Origin: Azotobacter paspali
GTDB taxonomy: Bacteria > Pseudomonadota > Gammaproteobacteria > Pseudomonadales > Pseudomonadaceae
Direction: 5' to 3' (one strand)
Length of the DNA stretch: 64,000 nucleotides
Assembly: GCF_042434745.1 (NCBI RefSeq)
Contig: NZ_JBHLSS010000009.1
Below the pieces are notes generated by a model. That model did not search any database. It was given only the letters and a program-made list of their open reading frames with translations, and was not told where the DNA came from. This document shows positions 7,998 through 17,221 of this stretch, one piece after another. Position 1 is the stretch's first letter; every line of letters starts with the position of its first letter. A program made the position numbers and the translations under genes.

Positions 7998-9248
7998 ATG
8001 TTCAGACCGCTGTCCGTTTTCATCGGCTTGCGCTACACGGGTGCCAAGCGGCGTAACCATTTCGTCTCCTTCATTTCCCTGACCTCGATGATCGGCTTGG
8101 CCTTGGGCGTGCTGGTGATGATCGTGGTGCTGTCGGTGATGAACGGTTTCGACCACGAGATGCGCACTCGGGTGCTCGGCATGGTCCCGCACGCGACCAT
8201 CGAAAGCCCGGTGCCGATCGACGACTGGCGTAGCCTGGCGGCGCAGGTACGGACGCATCCGCAGGTTGTCGCGGTGGCGCCCTTCACCCAGGTGCAGGGG
8301 CTCTTGACCCATAACGGCCAGGTACAGAAGGTGCTGATCAACGCCGTCGATCCCACTCTCGAACCCCACGTATCGATCATTGGCGACTTCTTTCGCCAGG
8401 GCAGCCTAGCGGCGTTGCAGCCGGGGGGGTTCGGCATCCTCATCGGCGACAAGGCTGCTGCCAAGCTGGGCGTCGGCATCGGCGACCGGGTCACCTTTAT
8501 CGCTCCCGAGGTGGCGGTGACACCGGCTGGCATGTTTCCTCGAATGAAGCGCTTCACCGTGCAGGGGATCTTCCATGTCGGCGCTGGCGAGCTGGACGGC
8601 TACGTGGCCATGACCCATCTCGACGACATCGGGCGGCTGCAGCGCTGGAAAAGCGGCCAGGTTCAGGGCCTGCGGCTCAAGCTCGCCGACCTGTTCCAGG
8701 CGCCGCGGACCGCCTGGGCGATAGCGGAGCGGCTGAAGGGCGGAGATTTCTACGCCCGCGACTGGACACGCAGCCACGGCAACCTGTACCAGGCGATCCG
8801 CATGGAAAAGAACATGATCGGCCTGCTGCTGCTGCTGATCGTCGCGGTGGCGGCGTTCAACATCATTTCCACGCTGGTGATGGTGGTCACCGACAAGAAG
8901 GGCGATATCGCCATCCTGCGTACCCTGGGTGCCACGCCGGCGCAAATCATGGCCACCTTCATGGTGCAGGGCACGGTGATCGGCGTGATCGGTACCCTGA
9001 TAGGTGGCGCCCTGGGCATTCTCGCCGCGCTCAACATCGGCAGTTGGATCGCTGCCCTCGAGGGGCTGCTGGGCCACAAGTTCCTCAGTGCGGACGTCTA
9101 TTTCATCGACTACCTGCCTTCGCAACTGATGGGCGAAGACGTGCTGCTGGTCTGTGGGGCGGCCCTGTCGCTGAGTTTCCTCGCCACCCTATATCCGGCC
9201 TGGCGCGCCGCGCGTACCCGGCCCGCGGAGGCCCTGCGTTATGAGTGA
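7998..9248 (+). CDS. lolC: Lipoprotein-releasing ABC transporter permease LolC
   Basis: Inner-membrane permease of LolCDE, which extracts outer-membrane lipoproteins and hands them to LolA. The 416-residue protein has the MacB/FtsX layout: a first membrane segment (SLTSMIGLALGVLVMIVVLSV, ~28-48), a ~200-residue periplasmic domain, then three membrane segments near 275-300, 320-350 and 380-400. It ends RTRPAEALRYE. The next gene, lolD, overlaps its stop, and lolE, a close paralogue with the same opening and ending, follows. I assign LolC by order; the two permeases differ mainly in the periplasmic domain. The 247 bases upstream separate it from the divergent phosphodiesterase gene. Confidence 0.93.
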   Translation: MFRPLSVFIGLRYTGAKRRNHFVSFISLTSMIGLALGVLVMIVVLSVMNGFDHEMRTRVLGMVPHATIESPVPIDDWRSLAAQVRTHPQVVAVAPFTQVQGLLTHNGQVQKVLINAVDPTLEPHVSIIGDFFRQGSLAALQPGGFGILIGDKAAAKLGVGIGDRVTFIAPEVAVTPAGMFPRMKRFTVQGIFHVGAGELDGYVAMTHLDDIGRLQRWKSGQVQGLRLKLADLFQAPRTAWAIAERLKGGDFYARDWTRSHGNLYQAIRMEKNMIGLLLLLIVAVAAFNIISTLVMVVTDKKGDIAILRTLGATPAQIMATFMVQGTVIGVIGTLIGGALGILAALNIGSWIAALEGLLGHKFLSADVYFIDYLPSQLMGEDVLLVCGAALSLSFLATLYPAWRAARTRPAEALRYE

Positions 9249-9939
9249 CATTGCCATGAAAGATCGGGCCGTTCTCAGTTGTCGTAACCTGGGCAAGCGC
9301 TACGAGGAGGGCCCGCAGTCGGTGGTGGTGCTTTCCGGCCTGGAGCTGGACCTACAGCCGGGCGAGCGGGTTGCCATCGTCGGCAGTTCGGGTTCCGGCA
9401 AGAGCACCCTGCTCAATCTGCTCGGTGGCCTGGACACGCCTAGCGAGGGCAGCGTGTGGCTAGCCGGGGAGGAACTCTCGGCGCTCAGCGAGAAGGCGCG
9501 GGGCCTGCTGCGTAACCGTGCGCTGGGCTTCGTCTATCAGTTCCATCACCTATTGCCGGAGTTCACCGCTCTGGAAAACGTCTGCATGCCCCTGCTGATC
9601 GCCAGGGTGGCGATTCCCGAGGCGCGCCAGCGGGCCGCCGCGCTGCTCGAGCAGGTCGGCCTAGGCCATCGCCTCAGGCACAAGCCGGCGGAACTCTCAG
9701 GCGGCGAGCGCCAGCGCGTGGCGATCGCCCGGGCCCTGGCCAACCGACCGGGCCTGGTGTTGCTCGACGAGCCGACCGGCAATCTCGACCAGCACACTGC
9801 CCAGGGTATCCAGGAGTTGATGCTGGAGCTCAGCATCTCCCTGCAAACGGCTTTTCTGGTGGTGACGCACGATCTTCAACTTGCTCGTCAGATGGACCGG
9901 ATACTGCGTCTCGAAGACGGTCGACTGGTCGCGGAGTGA
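9241..9939 (+). CDS. lolD: Lipoprotein-releasing ABC transporter ATPase LolD
   Basis: ATPase that powers LolCE. It carries Walker A GSSGSGKST (~residues 49-57), the Q-loop region FVYQFHHLLPEFTALENV, ABC signature LSGGERQR, Walker B LVLLDEP and the switch His in VVTHD. It has 232 residues, normal for the family. ATG at 9241 overlaps the lolC stop by 8 nt, with GGAGG 9 nt upstream inside lolC; an ATG at 9256 is possible but has a weaker site. Confidence 0.95.
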   Translation: MSDIAMKDRAVLSCRNLGKRYEEGPQSVVVLSGLELDLQPGERVAIVGSSGSGKSTLLNLLGGLDTPSEGSVWLAGEELSALSEKARGLLRNRALGFVYQFHHLLPEFTALENVCMPLLIARVAIPEARQRAAALLEQVGLGHRLRHKPAELSGGERQRVAIARALANRPGLVLLDEPTGNLDQHTAQGIQELMLELSISLQTAFLVVTHDLQLARQMDRILRLEDGRLVAE

Positions 9940-9941
9940 GC

Positions 9942-11186
9942 ATGTTTCGTCCCCTCGCGGTTTATATCGGCGCCCGCTATACCCGGGCCAAACGGCGCAA
10001 CCACTACATTTCCTTCATCTCGCTGACCTCGATGCTCGGTCTCGCCTTAGGCGTGCTGGCGATGATCGTGGTGCTGTCGGTCATGAACGGTTTCCAGAAG
10101 GAGATGAGTTCACGGATTCTCGGCATGGTGCCGCATGCCGCCATCGTTGGCGCACAGCCGCTCGACGACTGGCATTCTTTGGCTGGAGCGGCGTTGGCCA
10201 ATCCGCAGGTACGGGCTGTGGCGCCGCTCACCGAGCTGGACGGGATGCTGTCCTACAAGGGGACGATGCAGCCGATTCAGGTCCAGGGGATCGATCCCTT
10301 CGAGGAGTCGAAGGTGTCCATAGTCGCCGACCACCTGCAGCAGGGCCGTCTGACCGACCTGGTGCCCGGCGAGTTCGGCACGATCATCGGCGAGATCACC
10401 GCGCGACGCTTCGGTCTGCAGGTTGGCGACAAGCTGACCTTGATCGTCCCCGAGCTGAACGGCGCTTCGGGCAGCGTCACCCCGCGCATGCAGCGGCTCA
10501 GTGTGGTCGGGATCTTCAAAATAGGCGCCGAGCTGGACGGCTCGCTGGCGCTGATTCATGTCGCCGATGCGGCGCACCTGATGCGCTGGCAGCCTGGGCA
10601 GGTACAGGGCATGCGTCTGGCGCTGAAGGATCTGTACCAGGCGCCGAAGGTGGCGGCCAGAATCGCCGGCGAACTCGGCGCGGCCTATCGCGCCGTCGAC
10701 TGGACGCAGACCCAGGGTAGCCTGTTCAGTGCCATGCGGATGGAAAAGACCATGATCGGACTGCTGCTGTTGCTGATCGTCGCAGTGGCGGCATTCAACA
10801 TCGTCGCCACCCTGATCATGGTGGTCGCCGACAAGGGCGCGGACATCGCCATCCTGCGCACCCTGGGTGCCACGCCGGGGCAAATTATGGCGATCTTCAT
10901 GGTGCAGGGCTCGGTGATCGGGGCGTTCGGCATCCTGATCGGCGCCGTGCTGGGCATGATAGTGGCGTTGAACGTCAGCGACCTGATCGGCTGGCTGGAG
11001 TCGATCAGCGGCCGGCAGATCCTCAGCTCGGACATCTATTTCGTCAGCTACCTGCCGTCCGACCTGCAGATGCTGGATGTGGCGCTGGTCTGCACGGCCG
11101 CTCTCGTCCTGAGTTTTCTCGCCACTCTTTATCCGTCCTGGCGCGCCGCCCGCACCCAGCCGGCCGAGGCCCTGCGCTACGAGTGA
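9942..11186 (+). CDS. lolE: Lipoprotein-releasing ABC transporter permease LolE
   Basis: Second permease of LolCDE, 414 residues, paralogous to lolC over its full length (MFRPLAVYIGARYTRAKRRN; EKTMIGLLLLLIVAVAAFN; RTQPAEALRYE). Same topology: an N-terminal membrane segment, a large periplasmic domain and three C-terminal segments. ATG 9942 is chosen over GTG 9936 because GGAG (9933-9936) is spaced for the ATG and LolC starts with the same MFRPL. It starts 2 nt after the lolD stop, completing a tight three-gene operon. Confidence 0.93.
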   Translation: MFRPLAVYIGARYTRAKRRNHYISFISLTSMLGLALGVLAMIVVLSVMNGFQKEMSSRILGMVPHAAIVGAQPLDDWHSLAGAALANPQVRAVAPLTELDGMLSYKGTMQPIQVQGIDPFEESKVSIVADHLQQGRLTDLVPGEFGTIIGEITARRFGLQVGDKLTLIVPELNGASGSVTPRMQRLSVVGIFKIGAELDGSLALIHVADAAHLMRWQPGQVQGMRLALKDLYQAPKVAARIAGELGAAYRAVDWTQTQGSLFSAMRMEKTMIGLLLLLIVAVAAFNIVATLIMVVADKGADIAILRTLGATPGQIMAIFMVQGSVIGAFGILIGAVLGMIVALNVSDLIGWLESISGRQILSSDIYFVSYLPSDLQMLDVALVCTAALVLSFLATLYPSWRAARTQPAEALRYE

Positions 11187-11210
11187 TAAGCCGGGCGGCG
11201 GCGCCTTGCC

Positions 11211-11738
11211 TCAGGGCTGGGGATTGCGCCGTCTTTCCTGGCGCTTGCGCCAGTTGTGGCGGACCCACCAGCGCCAGAACAGCATGGTCGCGAAGTAACC
11301 GACGACGCCGAGCACGACGCCGGTGATGAACGAGCCGACCAGGATCGGTTCCCACAGGGTGGCTATCCGTTCGCTGATCCAGGCCATGCTCAGTTCGCTG
11401 GGCAGGGTTATCGGCGGGGTGTCCAGAACCCAACTGCCGACCTTGTAGGTGCAGTAGAACACCGGCGGCATGGTGATGGGGTTGGTCAGCCAGACCAGGC
11501 CGATGGCGATCGGCAAGTTGGCCCGCACTGGAATGGCCAGGCCGGCGGCGAGAAGCATCTGCATCGGGATCGGTATGAAGGCGCTGAAAAGACCGACGAG
11601 CATGGCGCGCGATACCGAGTGGCGGTTCAGGTGCCAGAGGTTGGGATCATGGATCAGGGTGCCCAAAAAGCGCAGGGATTTGTGTTCCCTGATGCTATCC
11701 GGATGCGGCATATAGCGCTTAAAGATGCGACGGGGCAT
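11211..11738 (-). CDS. DUF2062 membrane protein
   Basis: A 175-residue protein of the DUF2062 family, function unknown. After a basic N-terminus (MPRRIFKRYMPHPDSI) come three likely membrane segments (~45-70, ~74-98, ~128-155). The first contains the hallmark AMLVGLFSAFIPIPMQMLLA and the second LVWLTNPITMPPVFY. The C-terminus is Arg-rich (WRKRQERRR) and cytoplasmic. It is convergent with lolE and divergent from comEC. The same neighbour order is remembered from P. aeruginosa. Confidence 0.85.
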   Translation of the reverse strand: MPRRIFKRYMPHPDSIREHKSLRFLGTLIHDPNLWHLNRHSVSRAMLVGLFSAFIPIPMQMLLAAGLAIPVRANLPIAIGLVWLTNPITMPPVFYCTYKVGSWVLDTPPITLPSELSMAWISERIATLWEPILVGSFITGVVLGVVGYFATMLFWRWWVRHNWRKRQERRRNPQP

Positions 11739-11858
11739 GGCGACACTCGGCAGTTTAAAGCGCCAATATTATGCATGCATTGATGACGGCCCGCTGTAGG
11801 TATTGTGTCTGCCGATTCCGCTGGCCGTTCCGACGAATCGATTGCGGAGTTGTCTCGA

Positions 11859-14084
11859 ATGTTGCGCACAGGGATGTTGGCGCTCGCCGCAGGTCTGCTC
11901 GTCCTGCGTTTCCTTCCGGCCTTGCCGCCCTGGTGGCTGTGGTCACCGATGGCGCTGGGCGCTGCGATCCTTCTGGCGGCGCGTCGCTATCCGCCGGCGC
12001 TCTTTCTCTTCGGCCTCGGCTGGGCTTGCCTGTCGGCGCACTGGGCGCTGGAGGAACGGTTGCCCGTCGAACTCGATGGTCGCACCCTATGGCTCGAGGG
12101 GCTGGTGGTCGATCTGCCGGCGCGCATCGACGGCACGCTGCATTTCCAACTGGAGGAGGCCTCTTCCCGGCGCGCCGAACTGCCCGGACGACTGCGCCTG
12201 GCGTGGCACGCCGGGCCGGAGGTCCGCGCCGGGGAGCGCTGGCGCCTGGCGGTTGGCCTCAAGCGTCCGCGCGGCCTGGTCAATCCGCAGGGTTTCGATT
12301 ACGAGGCCTGGCTGCTGGCCCAGCGGATCGGCGCCACCGGGACGGTGAAAGCGGGAGAGCGACTCGGAGCGCCGGAAAACGCTGACGGTTGGCGCGACTC
12401 CCTGCGCCAGCGCCTGTTGCAGGTCGATGCCCATGGTCGTGAGGGGGCGCTCGCCGCGCTGGTGATGGGCGACGCGTCCGGGCTGAGCGTGGCGGACTGG
12501 AAACTCCTGCAGGATACCGGCACCGTGCATCTGATGGTGATCTCCGGCCAGCATGTCGGCCTGCTTGCCAGCCTGGTCTACGGGCTGGTGGTCCTGCTGG
12601 CGAGATTTGGCCTGTGGCCGGGTTTTCTGCCGTGGTTGCCCTGTGCCTGCGGCCTAGCTTTCGCCACCGCGCTCGGCTATGGCTGGCTGGCCGGTTTCGG
12701 CGTACCGGTGCAGCGGGCCTGCGCCATGCTCGCCGTGGTGCTGTTCTGGCGCCTGCGTTTCCGCCACCTGGGGCTCTGGCCACCTATCCTGCTAGCGCTG
12801 GACGGCGTACTGCTGCTCGAGCCCCTGGCCAGTCTGCAGCCGGGGTTCTGGCTGTCGTTCGGTGCGGTGGTGATCCTCGTCCTGGCCTTCGGCGGCCGAC
12901 TGGGTGCCTGGTCGTGGCGGCAGACCCTGTGGCGGGCGCAGTGGACCAGTGCGCTGGGACTGCTGCCGCTGCTGCTGGCCCTGGGCTTGCCGATCAGTCT
13001 CAGCGGTCCGTTGGCCAATCTAGTCGCGGTACCCTGGGTTGGTTTCGCGGTGGTCCCGCTGGCTTTGCTCGGAACCCTGCTGCTGCCCTTGCCGGCAGTG
13101 GGCGAGGGCCTTCTCTGGCTGGCCGGCACCTTGCTGGAGACGCTGTTCCGGCTGCTCGGCGAGATCGCCGGCGCCGTACCGGCCTGGCTACCCCACGCGG
13201 TGCCGGTCTGGGGCTGGCTGCTGGCGCTGCTCGGGACCCTGCTGATCCTGCTGCCGGCGGGAGTGCCGCTGCGTGTTCCGGGACTGGCGCTGCTGCTGCC
13301 TTTGGCATTTCCGCCGCAGGAGCGAATCCCGCAGGCACGGGCCGATGTTTGGCTGCTGGATGTTGGGCAGGGCCTTGCCGTGCTTGTACGTACCCGCGGG
13401 CATGACCTGCTCTATGATGCGGGGCCGCGTTTCGGCGATTTCGATCTGGGCGAGCGCGTAGTCCTGCCTTCGCTGCGTAATCTCGGCGTGAGCCGCCTGG
13501 ATCGCCTACTGCTCAGCCATGCCGATGGCGATCACGTCGGTGGCGCCCTGGCCGTGTGGCGCGGTCTGCCGGTGGGCGAGGTCTTCGCCGGCGAGGCGCA
13601 GGCGCAATCGGCGGCACTCGCCGCGCAGCCTTGTGCCCATCGCGCTTGGCAATGGGATGGCGTGCGTTTCGCCACCTGGCACTGGGCGGCGGTGCAAGAG
13701 GGCAATCGGGCTTCCTGCGTGCTGCTGGTCGAGGCCGCCGGCGAGCGCCTGCTGTTGACCGGCGATATTGATGCCGCAGCCGAGCGGGCACTGCTCGACA
13801 GCCATCCCGAGTGGCGGGTCGACTGGCTGCTGGCGCCTCACCACGGCAGCCGCAGTTCCTCTTCGCCGGCTCTGCTCAAGGCTCTGGCGCCGCGCGCGGT
13901 GCTGATCTCGCGCGGCTGGAACAACGGTTTCGGCCATCCCCATGCGCAGGTCGTGGAGCGTTACCGGACGCTGCCGGCCGTGATTCACGATACTGCGCGC
14001 CAAGGGGCCTTGCGGTTTCGCTTGGGCGACTGGGGCAGGGCGCGCGGGCTGCGCGAAGAGCCTCTCTTCTGGCGGGAAAAATGA
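11859..14084 (+). CDS. comEC: DNA internalisation protein ComEC/Rec2
   Basis: Inner-membrane channel for DNA uptake in natural transformation. The 741-residue protein shows the full layout: N-terminal membrane segments, an OB-like region (~residues 75-170), the Competence membrane domain (QDTGTVHLMVISGQHVGLLASLVYG and many hydrophobic helices to ~500), and a C-terminal metallo-beta-lactamase domain from ~515. Visible there are VWLLDVGQGLAVLVRT, the metal motif SHADGDHVGG, LLTGDID and LLAPHHGSRSSS. ATG 11859 has GGAG at 11846-11849. The gene appears intact, so competence is possible if type IV pili exist; pilZ lies at 35 kb. Confidence 0.92.
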   Translation: MLRTGMLALAAGLLVLRFLPALPPWWLWSPMALGAAILLAARRYPPALFLFGLGWACLSAHWALEERLPVELDGRTLWLEGLVVDLPARIDGTLHFQLEEASSRRAELPGRLRLAWHAGPEVRAGERWRLAVGLKRPRGLVNPQGFDYEAWLLAQRIGATGTVKAGERLGAPENADGWRDSLRQRLLQVDAHGREGALAALVMGDASGLSVADWKLLQDTGTVHLMVISGQHVGLLASLVYGLVVLLARFGLWPGFLPWLPCACGLAFATALGYGWLAGFGVPVQRACAMLAVVLFWRLRFRHLGLWPPILLALDGVLLLEPLASLQPGFWLSFGAVVILVLAFGGRLGAWSWRQTLWRAQWTSALGLLPLLLALGLPISLSGPLANLVAVPWVGFAVVPLALLGTLLLPLPAVGEGLLWLAGTLLETLFRLLGEIAGAVPAWLPHAVPVWGWLLALLGTLLILLPAGVPLRVPGLALLLPLAFPPQERIPQARADVWLLDVGQGLAVLVRTRGHDLLYDAGPRFGDFDLGERVVLPSLRNLGVSRLDRLLLSHADGDHVGGALAVWRGLPVGEVFAGEAQAQSAALAAQPCAHRAWQWDGVRFATWHWAAVQEGNRASCVLLVEAAGERLLLTGDIDAAAERALLDSHPEWRVDWLLAPHHGSRSSSSPALLKALAPRAVLISRGWNNGFGHPHAQVVERYRTLPAVIHDTARQGALRFRLGDWGRARGLREEPLFWREK

Positions 14085-14155
14085 GACGACTGCCGTCGGC
14101 GGGCAAGTACGCCTGTGCTAGAGTTGCGCCACTTTTTCCAAGGGGATTTGCCACC

Positions 14156-14788
14156 GTGTGGGAGCTTGTCAAAGCGGGCGGCTGGATGATGCTGCCGATC
14201 GTTCTCTGTTCCGTCGTCGCCCTCGCCATCATCATCGAGCGTCTCTGGAGCCTCCGGCCTAGCCGGGTGACTCCGCCGAATCTGCTCGGGCAGGTCTGGC
14301 GCTGGATACAGGACAAGCAACTGAACGGCGACAAGCTCAAGGAGCTGCGGGCTGGTTCCCCGCTGGGGCAGATCCTTGCGGCGGGGCTGGCCAATTCCAA
14401 GCATGGCCGGGAAGTCATGAAGGAGTGCATCGAGGAAGCGGCGGCGCGCGTTATCCATGATCTGGAGCGCTACCTCAATGCGCTCGGCACCATCGCCGGC
14501 ATCGCCCCCTTGCTCGGTTTGCTCGGCACCGTGCTGGGCATGATCGAGATTTTCAGCAGTTTCATGGAGTCCGGCATGGCCAATGCCTCGCAACTCGCCG
14601 GCGGTATCTCCACGGCGCTGATCACCACCGCCGCCGGCCTGTTCGTGGCGATTCCCGCGTTGTTCTTCCATCGTTACCTGCAACGGCGCGTCGATGAACT
14701 GGTGGTCGGCATGGAGCAGGAGGCGATTAAGCTGGTGGAGGTGTTGCAAGGCGATCGCGAGGTCGATCTCAACGGGGGCAAGGCGTGA
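14156..14788 (+). CDS. exbB: MotA/TolQ/ExbB proton channel protein
   Basis: Proton-channel subunit that energises an outer-membrane process with ExbD. The 210-residue protein has an N-terminal membrane segment (WMMLPIVLCSVVALAIIIERLW), a cytoplasmic loop and two further segments in the conserved core: ALGTIAGIAPLLGLLGTVLGMIEIF and GGISTALITTAAGLFVAIPALFFHRY. GTG 14156 follows AGGGGA (14141-14146) at 9 nt. It overlaps exbD. The pair sits between comEC and lpxK rather than beside tonB; remembered Pseudomonas genomes have the same placement. The substrate pathway is not established. Confidence 0.9.
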   Translation: MWELVKAGGWMMLPIVLCSVVALAIIIERLWSLRPSRVTPPNLLGQVWRWIQDKQLNGDKLKELRAGSPLGQILAAGLANSKHGREVMKECIEEAAARVIHDLERYLNALGTIAGIAPLLGLLGTVLGMIEIFSSFMESGMANASQLAGGISTALITTAAGLFVAIPALFFHRYLQRRVDELVVGMEQEAIKLVEVLQGDREVDLNGGKA

Positions 14789-15213
14789 AATTCCGGCGCA
14801 AACCGCGGGAGAACATCGAGATCAATCTGGCTTCCCTGATCGATATCGTGTTCATCCTGCTGCTGTTCTTCGTGGTCGCCACGACCTTCACTCGCGAAAC
14901 CCAGCTCAAGGTCGAGCTGCCCGAGGCGGTCAGCGGCACGCCGCCCGAGAGCGCCGAACCGAAGCGGCTGGAAGTGCTGATCGATGCCGGCGGCAGCTAT
15001 TCGCTTAATGGCCAGGCCCTGCTCAGCAGCGATCTGGACAGCCTGATACGCGCCTTGCAGAAGGAGTCGGCAGGCGACAACGACCTGCCGCTGATCATCA
15101 GTGCCGACGGCAAGACCCCCCATCGGGCGGTCGTTACTGCCATGGATGCCGCCGGCAAACTCGGCTTCGCCCATCTGCGCATCACCACGGTCGAGGCCCG
15201 GGCGGCGCCCTGA
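14785..15213 (+). CDS. exbD: Biopolymer transport protein ExbD/TolR
   Basis: Partner of the preceding ExbB-like protein. 142 residues: a short basic N-terminus, one membrane segment carrying the conserved Asp (INLASLIDIVFILLLFFVVATTF, Asp near residue 20), then a periplasmic domain. GTG at 14785 overlaps the exbB stop (GTGA), and its own stop overlaps the lpxK start (TGATG), so the genes are coupled. Confidence 0.9.
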   Translation: MKFRRKPRENIEINLASLIDIVFILLLFFVVATTFTRETQLKVELPEAVSGTPPESAEPKRLEVLIDAGGSYSLNGQALLSSDLDSLIRALQKESAGDNDLPLIISADGKTPHRAVVTAMDAAGKLGFAHLRITTVEARAAP

Positions 15214-16214
15214 TGGCCCTTGCCGACCGCCTGCTCAAGGCCTGGTACCGTGGCCATCCCGCCCTGGTCCTGTTGCGCCCGCTGGAAGCGTTGTTCCGCT
15301 ATGTGGCACAACGTCGCCGGGAGCGCTTCCTGCGCGGCGAGGGCGGCATCTACCGGGCGCCGGTGCCGGTCGTGGTGGTCGGCAACATCACCGTCGGCGG
15401 CACCGGCAAGACCCCGCTGATTCTCTGGCTGATCGAGACCTGCCGGCGCCGCGGCCTGCGGGTCGGCGTGGTCAGTCGCGGCTACGGCGCCAGGCCGCCG
15501 CGCCTGCCCTGGCGGGTCATGGCCGACCAGAGCGCCGGGCAGGCCGGCGACGAGCCGTTGTTGATCGTCCAGCGCACGGGCGTGCCGCTAGCGATCGATC
15601 CGGATCGCCCACGGGCCGTGCGGGCCTTGCTTGAGGAGCAGTCTCTCGATCTTATCCTCAGTGACGACGGCCTGCAGCACTACCGGCTGGCCCGCGATCT
15701 GGAGCTGCTCCTGCTCGATGCCGTGCGCGGCCTCGGCAATGGCCATTGCCTGCCGGCCGGCCCCCTGCGCGAGCCGGCCGAACGGCTGGCCAGCGTGGAT
15801 GCGGTGTTGCACAACGGCGCCGCCGGGGACCCGCCGGGCGGCTACGCTTTTTCCCTCCTGCCCAGCGCTCTGGTTCATGTGACCACGGGCGAGCGCCGGC
15901 CCCTGGATCATTTTCCGCCGGGAACCGCCTTGCATGCCCTGGCCGGCATCGGCAATCCCCGGCGTTTCTTCGCCACGCTCGAGGCGCTACACTGGTGCCC
16001 GATTCCGCATGCCTTCGCCGACCATGCCCGTTATCGCGCCGAGCAACTGCGTTTCTCGCCGACGCTGCCGCTGGTGATGACGGAAAAGGATGCGGTGAAA
16101 TGCCGGGCCTTCGCTCCTGCCGATTGCTGGTATCTGGCCGTCGATGCCGTCCCTTCTCCGGCTTTCGCCGACTGGTTCGACGCAGCTCTCGCCCGTCTGC
16201 TGGCATCGCGCTAA
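15213..16214 (+). CDS. lpxK: Tetraacyldisaccharide 4'-kinase LpxK
   Basis: Phosphorylates the 4' position of the lipid A disaccharide at the inner membrane. The 333-residue protein has the LpxK P-loop VVGNITVGGTGKTPL (~residues 51-65), an N-terminal amphipathic region for membrane contact, VVSRGYGARPP, DEPLLI and ILSDDGLQHYRLARDLEL. The C-terminal half includes LALAGIGNP-type sequence (here LHALAGIGNPRRFF) and MTEKDAVKC. Overlaps exbD by one base; lipid A and KDO genes continue downstream. Confidence 0.95.
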   Translation: MALADRLLKAWYRGHPALVLLRPLEALFRYVAQRRRERFLRGEGGIYRAPVPVVVVGNITVGGTGKTPLILWLIETCRRRGLRVGVVSRGYGARPPRLPWRVMADQSAGQAGDEPLLIVQRTGVPLAIDPDRPRAVRALLEEQSLDLILSDDGLQHYRLARDLELLLLDAVRGLGNGHCLPAGPLREPAERLASVDAVLHNGAAGDPPGGYAFSLLPSALVHVTTGERRPLDHFPPGTALHALAGIGNPRRFFATLEALHWCPIPHAFADHARYRAEQLRFSPTLPLVMTEKDAVKCRAFAPADCWYLAVDAVPSPAFADWFDAALARLLASR

Positions 16215-16274
16215 GCGTTTGTCCCCCTGCCGGGCGCTACTGCCGGTTTTCCATTGCCTTCCCAGGATTTCACC

Positions 16275-16460
16275 ATGGACCCGAAACTACTCGACATTCT
16301 CGCCTGCCCGATCTGCAAGGGGCCGCTGAAGCTGGCCGACGACAAGTCCGAGCTGATCTGCAAGGCCGATGCTCTGGCCTTCCCGGTGCGCGACGGCATC
16401 CCGGTGATGCTGGAGAGCGAGGCCCGCACGCTCAACGTCGACGAGCGTCTGGACAAATGA
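16275..16460 (+). CDS. Trm112-family small protein (YcaR-like)
   Basis: 61-residue protein of the Trm112/YcaR family. It shows MDPKLLDILACPICKGPL (CPxC) and AFPVRDGIPVML; only one cysteine pair plus Cys28 is visible, so zinc binding may be partial, as in other bacterial members. In bacteria it is often fused or linked to lpxK/kdsB. ATG 16275 is chosen; an upstream extension to 16254 adds residues unlike the family. The kdsB start overlaps its stop (ATGA). Confidence 0.88.
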   Translation: MDPKLLDILACPICKGPLKLADDKSELICKADALAFPVRDGIPVMLESEARTLNVDERLDK

Positions 16461-17221
16461 GCAAAGCCTTCTGCGTGGTGATTCCCGCCCGCTACGCCTC
16501 AAGCCGCTTGCCGGGCAAGCCGCTGCAGGACATCGCCGGCAAGCCGATGATCCGGCATGTCTGGGAGCAGGCCCGGCGCAGTGGGGCGCAGCGGGTGGTA
16601 GTGGCCACCGACGATGCGCGCATCGAGGCGGCCTGCCATTCCTTCGGGGCCGAGGCGTTGCTGACCCGCGTCGAGCACAATTCCGGGACCGATCGGCTGG
16701 CCGAAGTGGCCGGGCGGCTCGGACTGGCCGACGACGCCGTAGTGGTCAACGTGCAGGGCGACGAGCCGTTGATTCCTCCCGCCCTCATCGACCAGGTGGC
16801 GGAAAACCTGGTGGCCCATCCGGAAGCAGCCATCGCCACCCTGGCCGAGCCGATCGACAGCGCCGAGGCCCTGTTCAATCCGAATGTGGTGAAGGTCGCG
16901 AGCGATGTTCACGGCCTAGCCCTGACCTTCAGCCGCGCTCCCTTGCCCTGGGCGAGGGATGCCTTCGCCGGCAGCCACGAACGTTTGCCGACGGGTGTGC
17001 CTTATCGCCGGCACATCGGCATCTACGCCTATCGGGCCGGCTTTCTCCGCGATTTTGTCGCCTGGGGGCCGTGCTGGTTGGAAAGCGTCGAAAGCCTGGA
17101 GCAGTTGCGTGCACTCTGGCACGGTGTGCGCATCCATGTGGCCGATGCCATGGAGGCGCCGCAGGCCGGTGTGGATACCCAGGAAGACCTTGAGCGCGTA
17201 CGGCGCCTATTGGGGGCCTGA
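16457..17221 (+). CDS. kdsB: 3-deoxy-manno-octulosonate cytidylyltransferase
   Basis: Activates KDO as CMP-KDO for lipopolysaccharide core synthesis in the cytoplasm. 254 residues with the nucleotidyltransferase opening VVIPARYASSRLPGKPL (residues 7-23), VVNVQGDEPLIPP (metal-binding Asp), RHIGIYAYRAGFL and LRALWHG. Full length. ATG overlaps the preceding stop, and the gene ends overlapping the ptpA ATG by one base. Confidence 0.95.
   Translation: MSKAFCVVIPARYASSRLPGKPLQDIAGKPMIRHVWEQARRSGAQRVVVATDDARIEAACHSFGAEALLTRVEHNSGTDRLAEVAGRLGLADDAVVVNVQGDEPLIPPALIDQVAENLVAHPEAAIATLAEPIDSAEALFNPNVVKVASDVHGLALTFSRAPLPWARDAFAGSHERLPTGVPYRRHIGIYAYRAGFLRDFVAWGPCWLESVESLEQLRALWHGVRIHVADAMEAPQAGVDTQEDLERVRRLLGA

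Noticed and set aside
7998..11186. lolC and lolE as a recent tandem duplication
   Set aside because: The two permeases share architecture and termini but differ widely in the periplasmic domain; this is the standard LolC/LolE pair.
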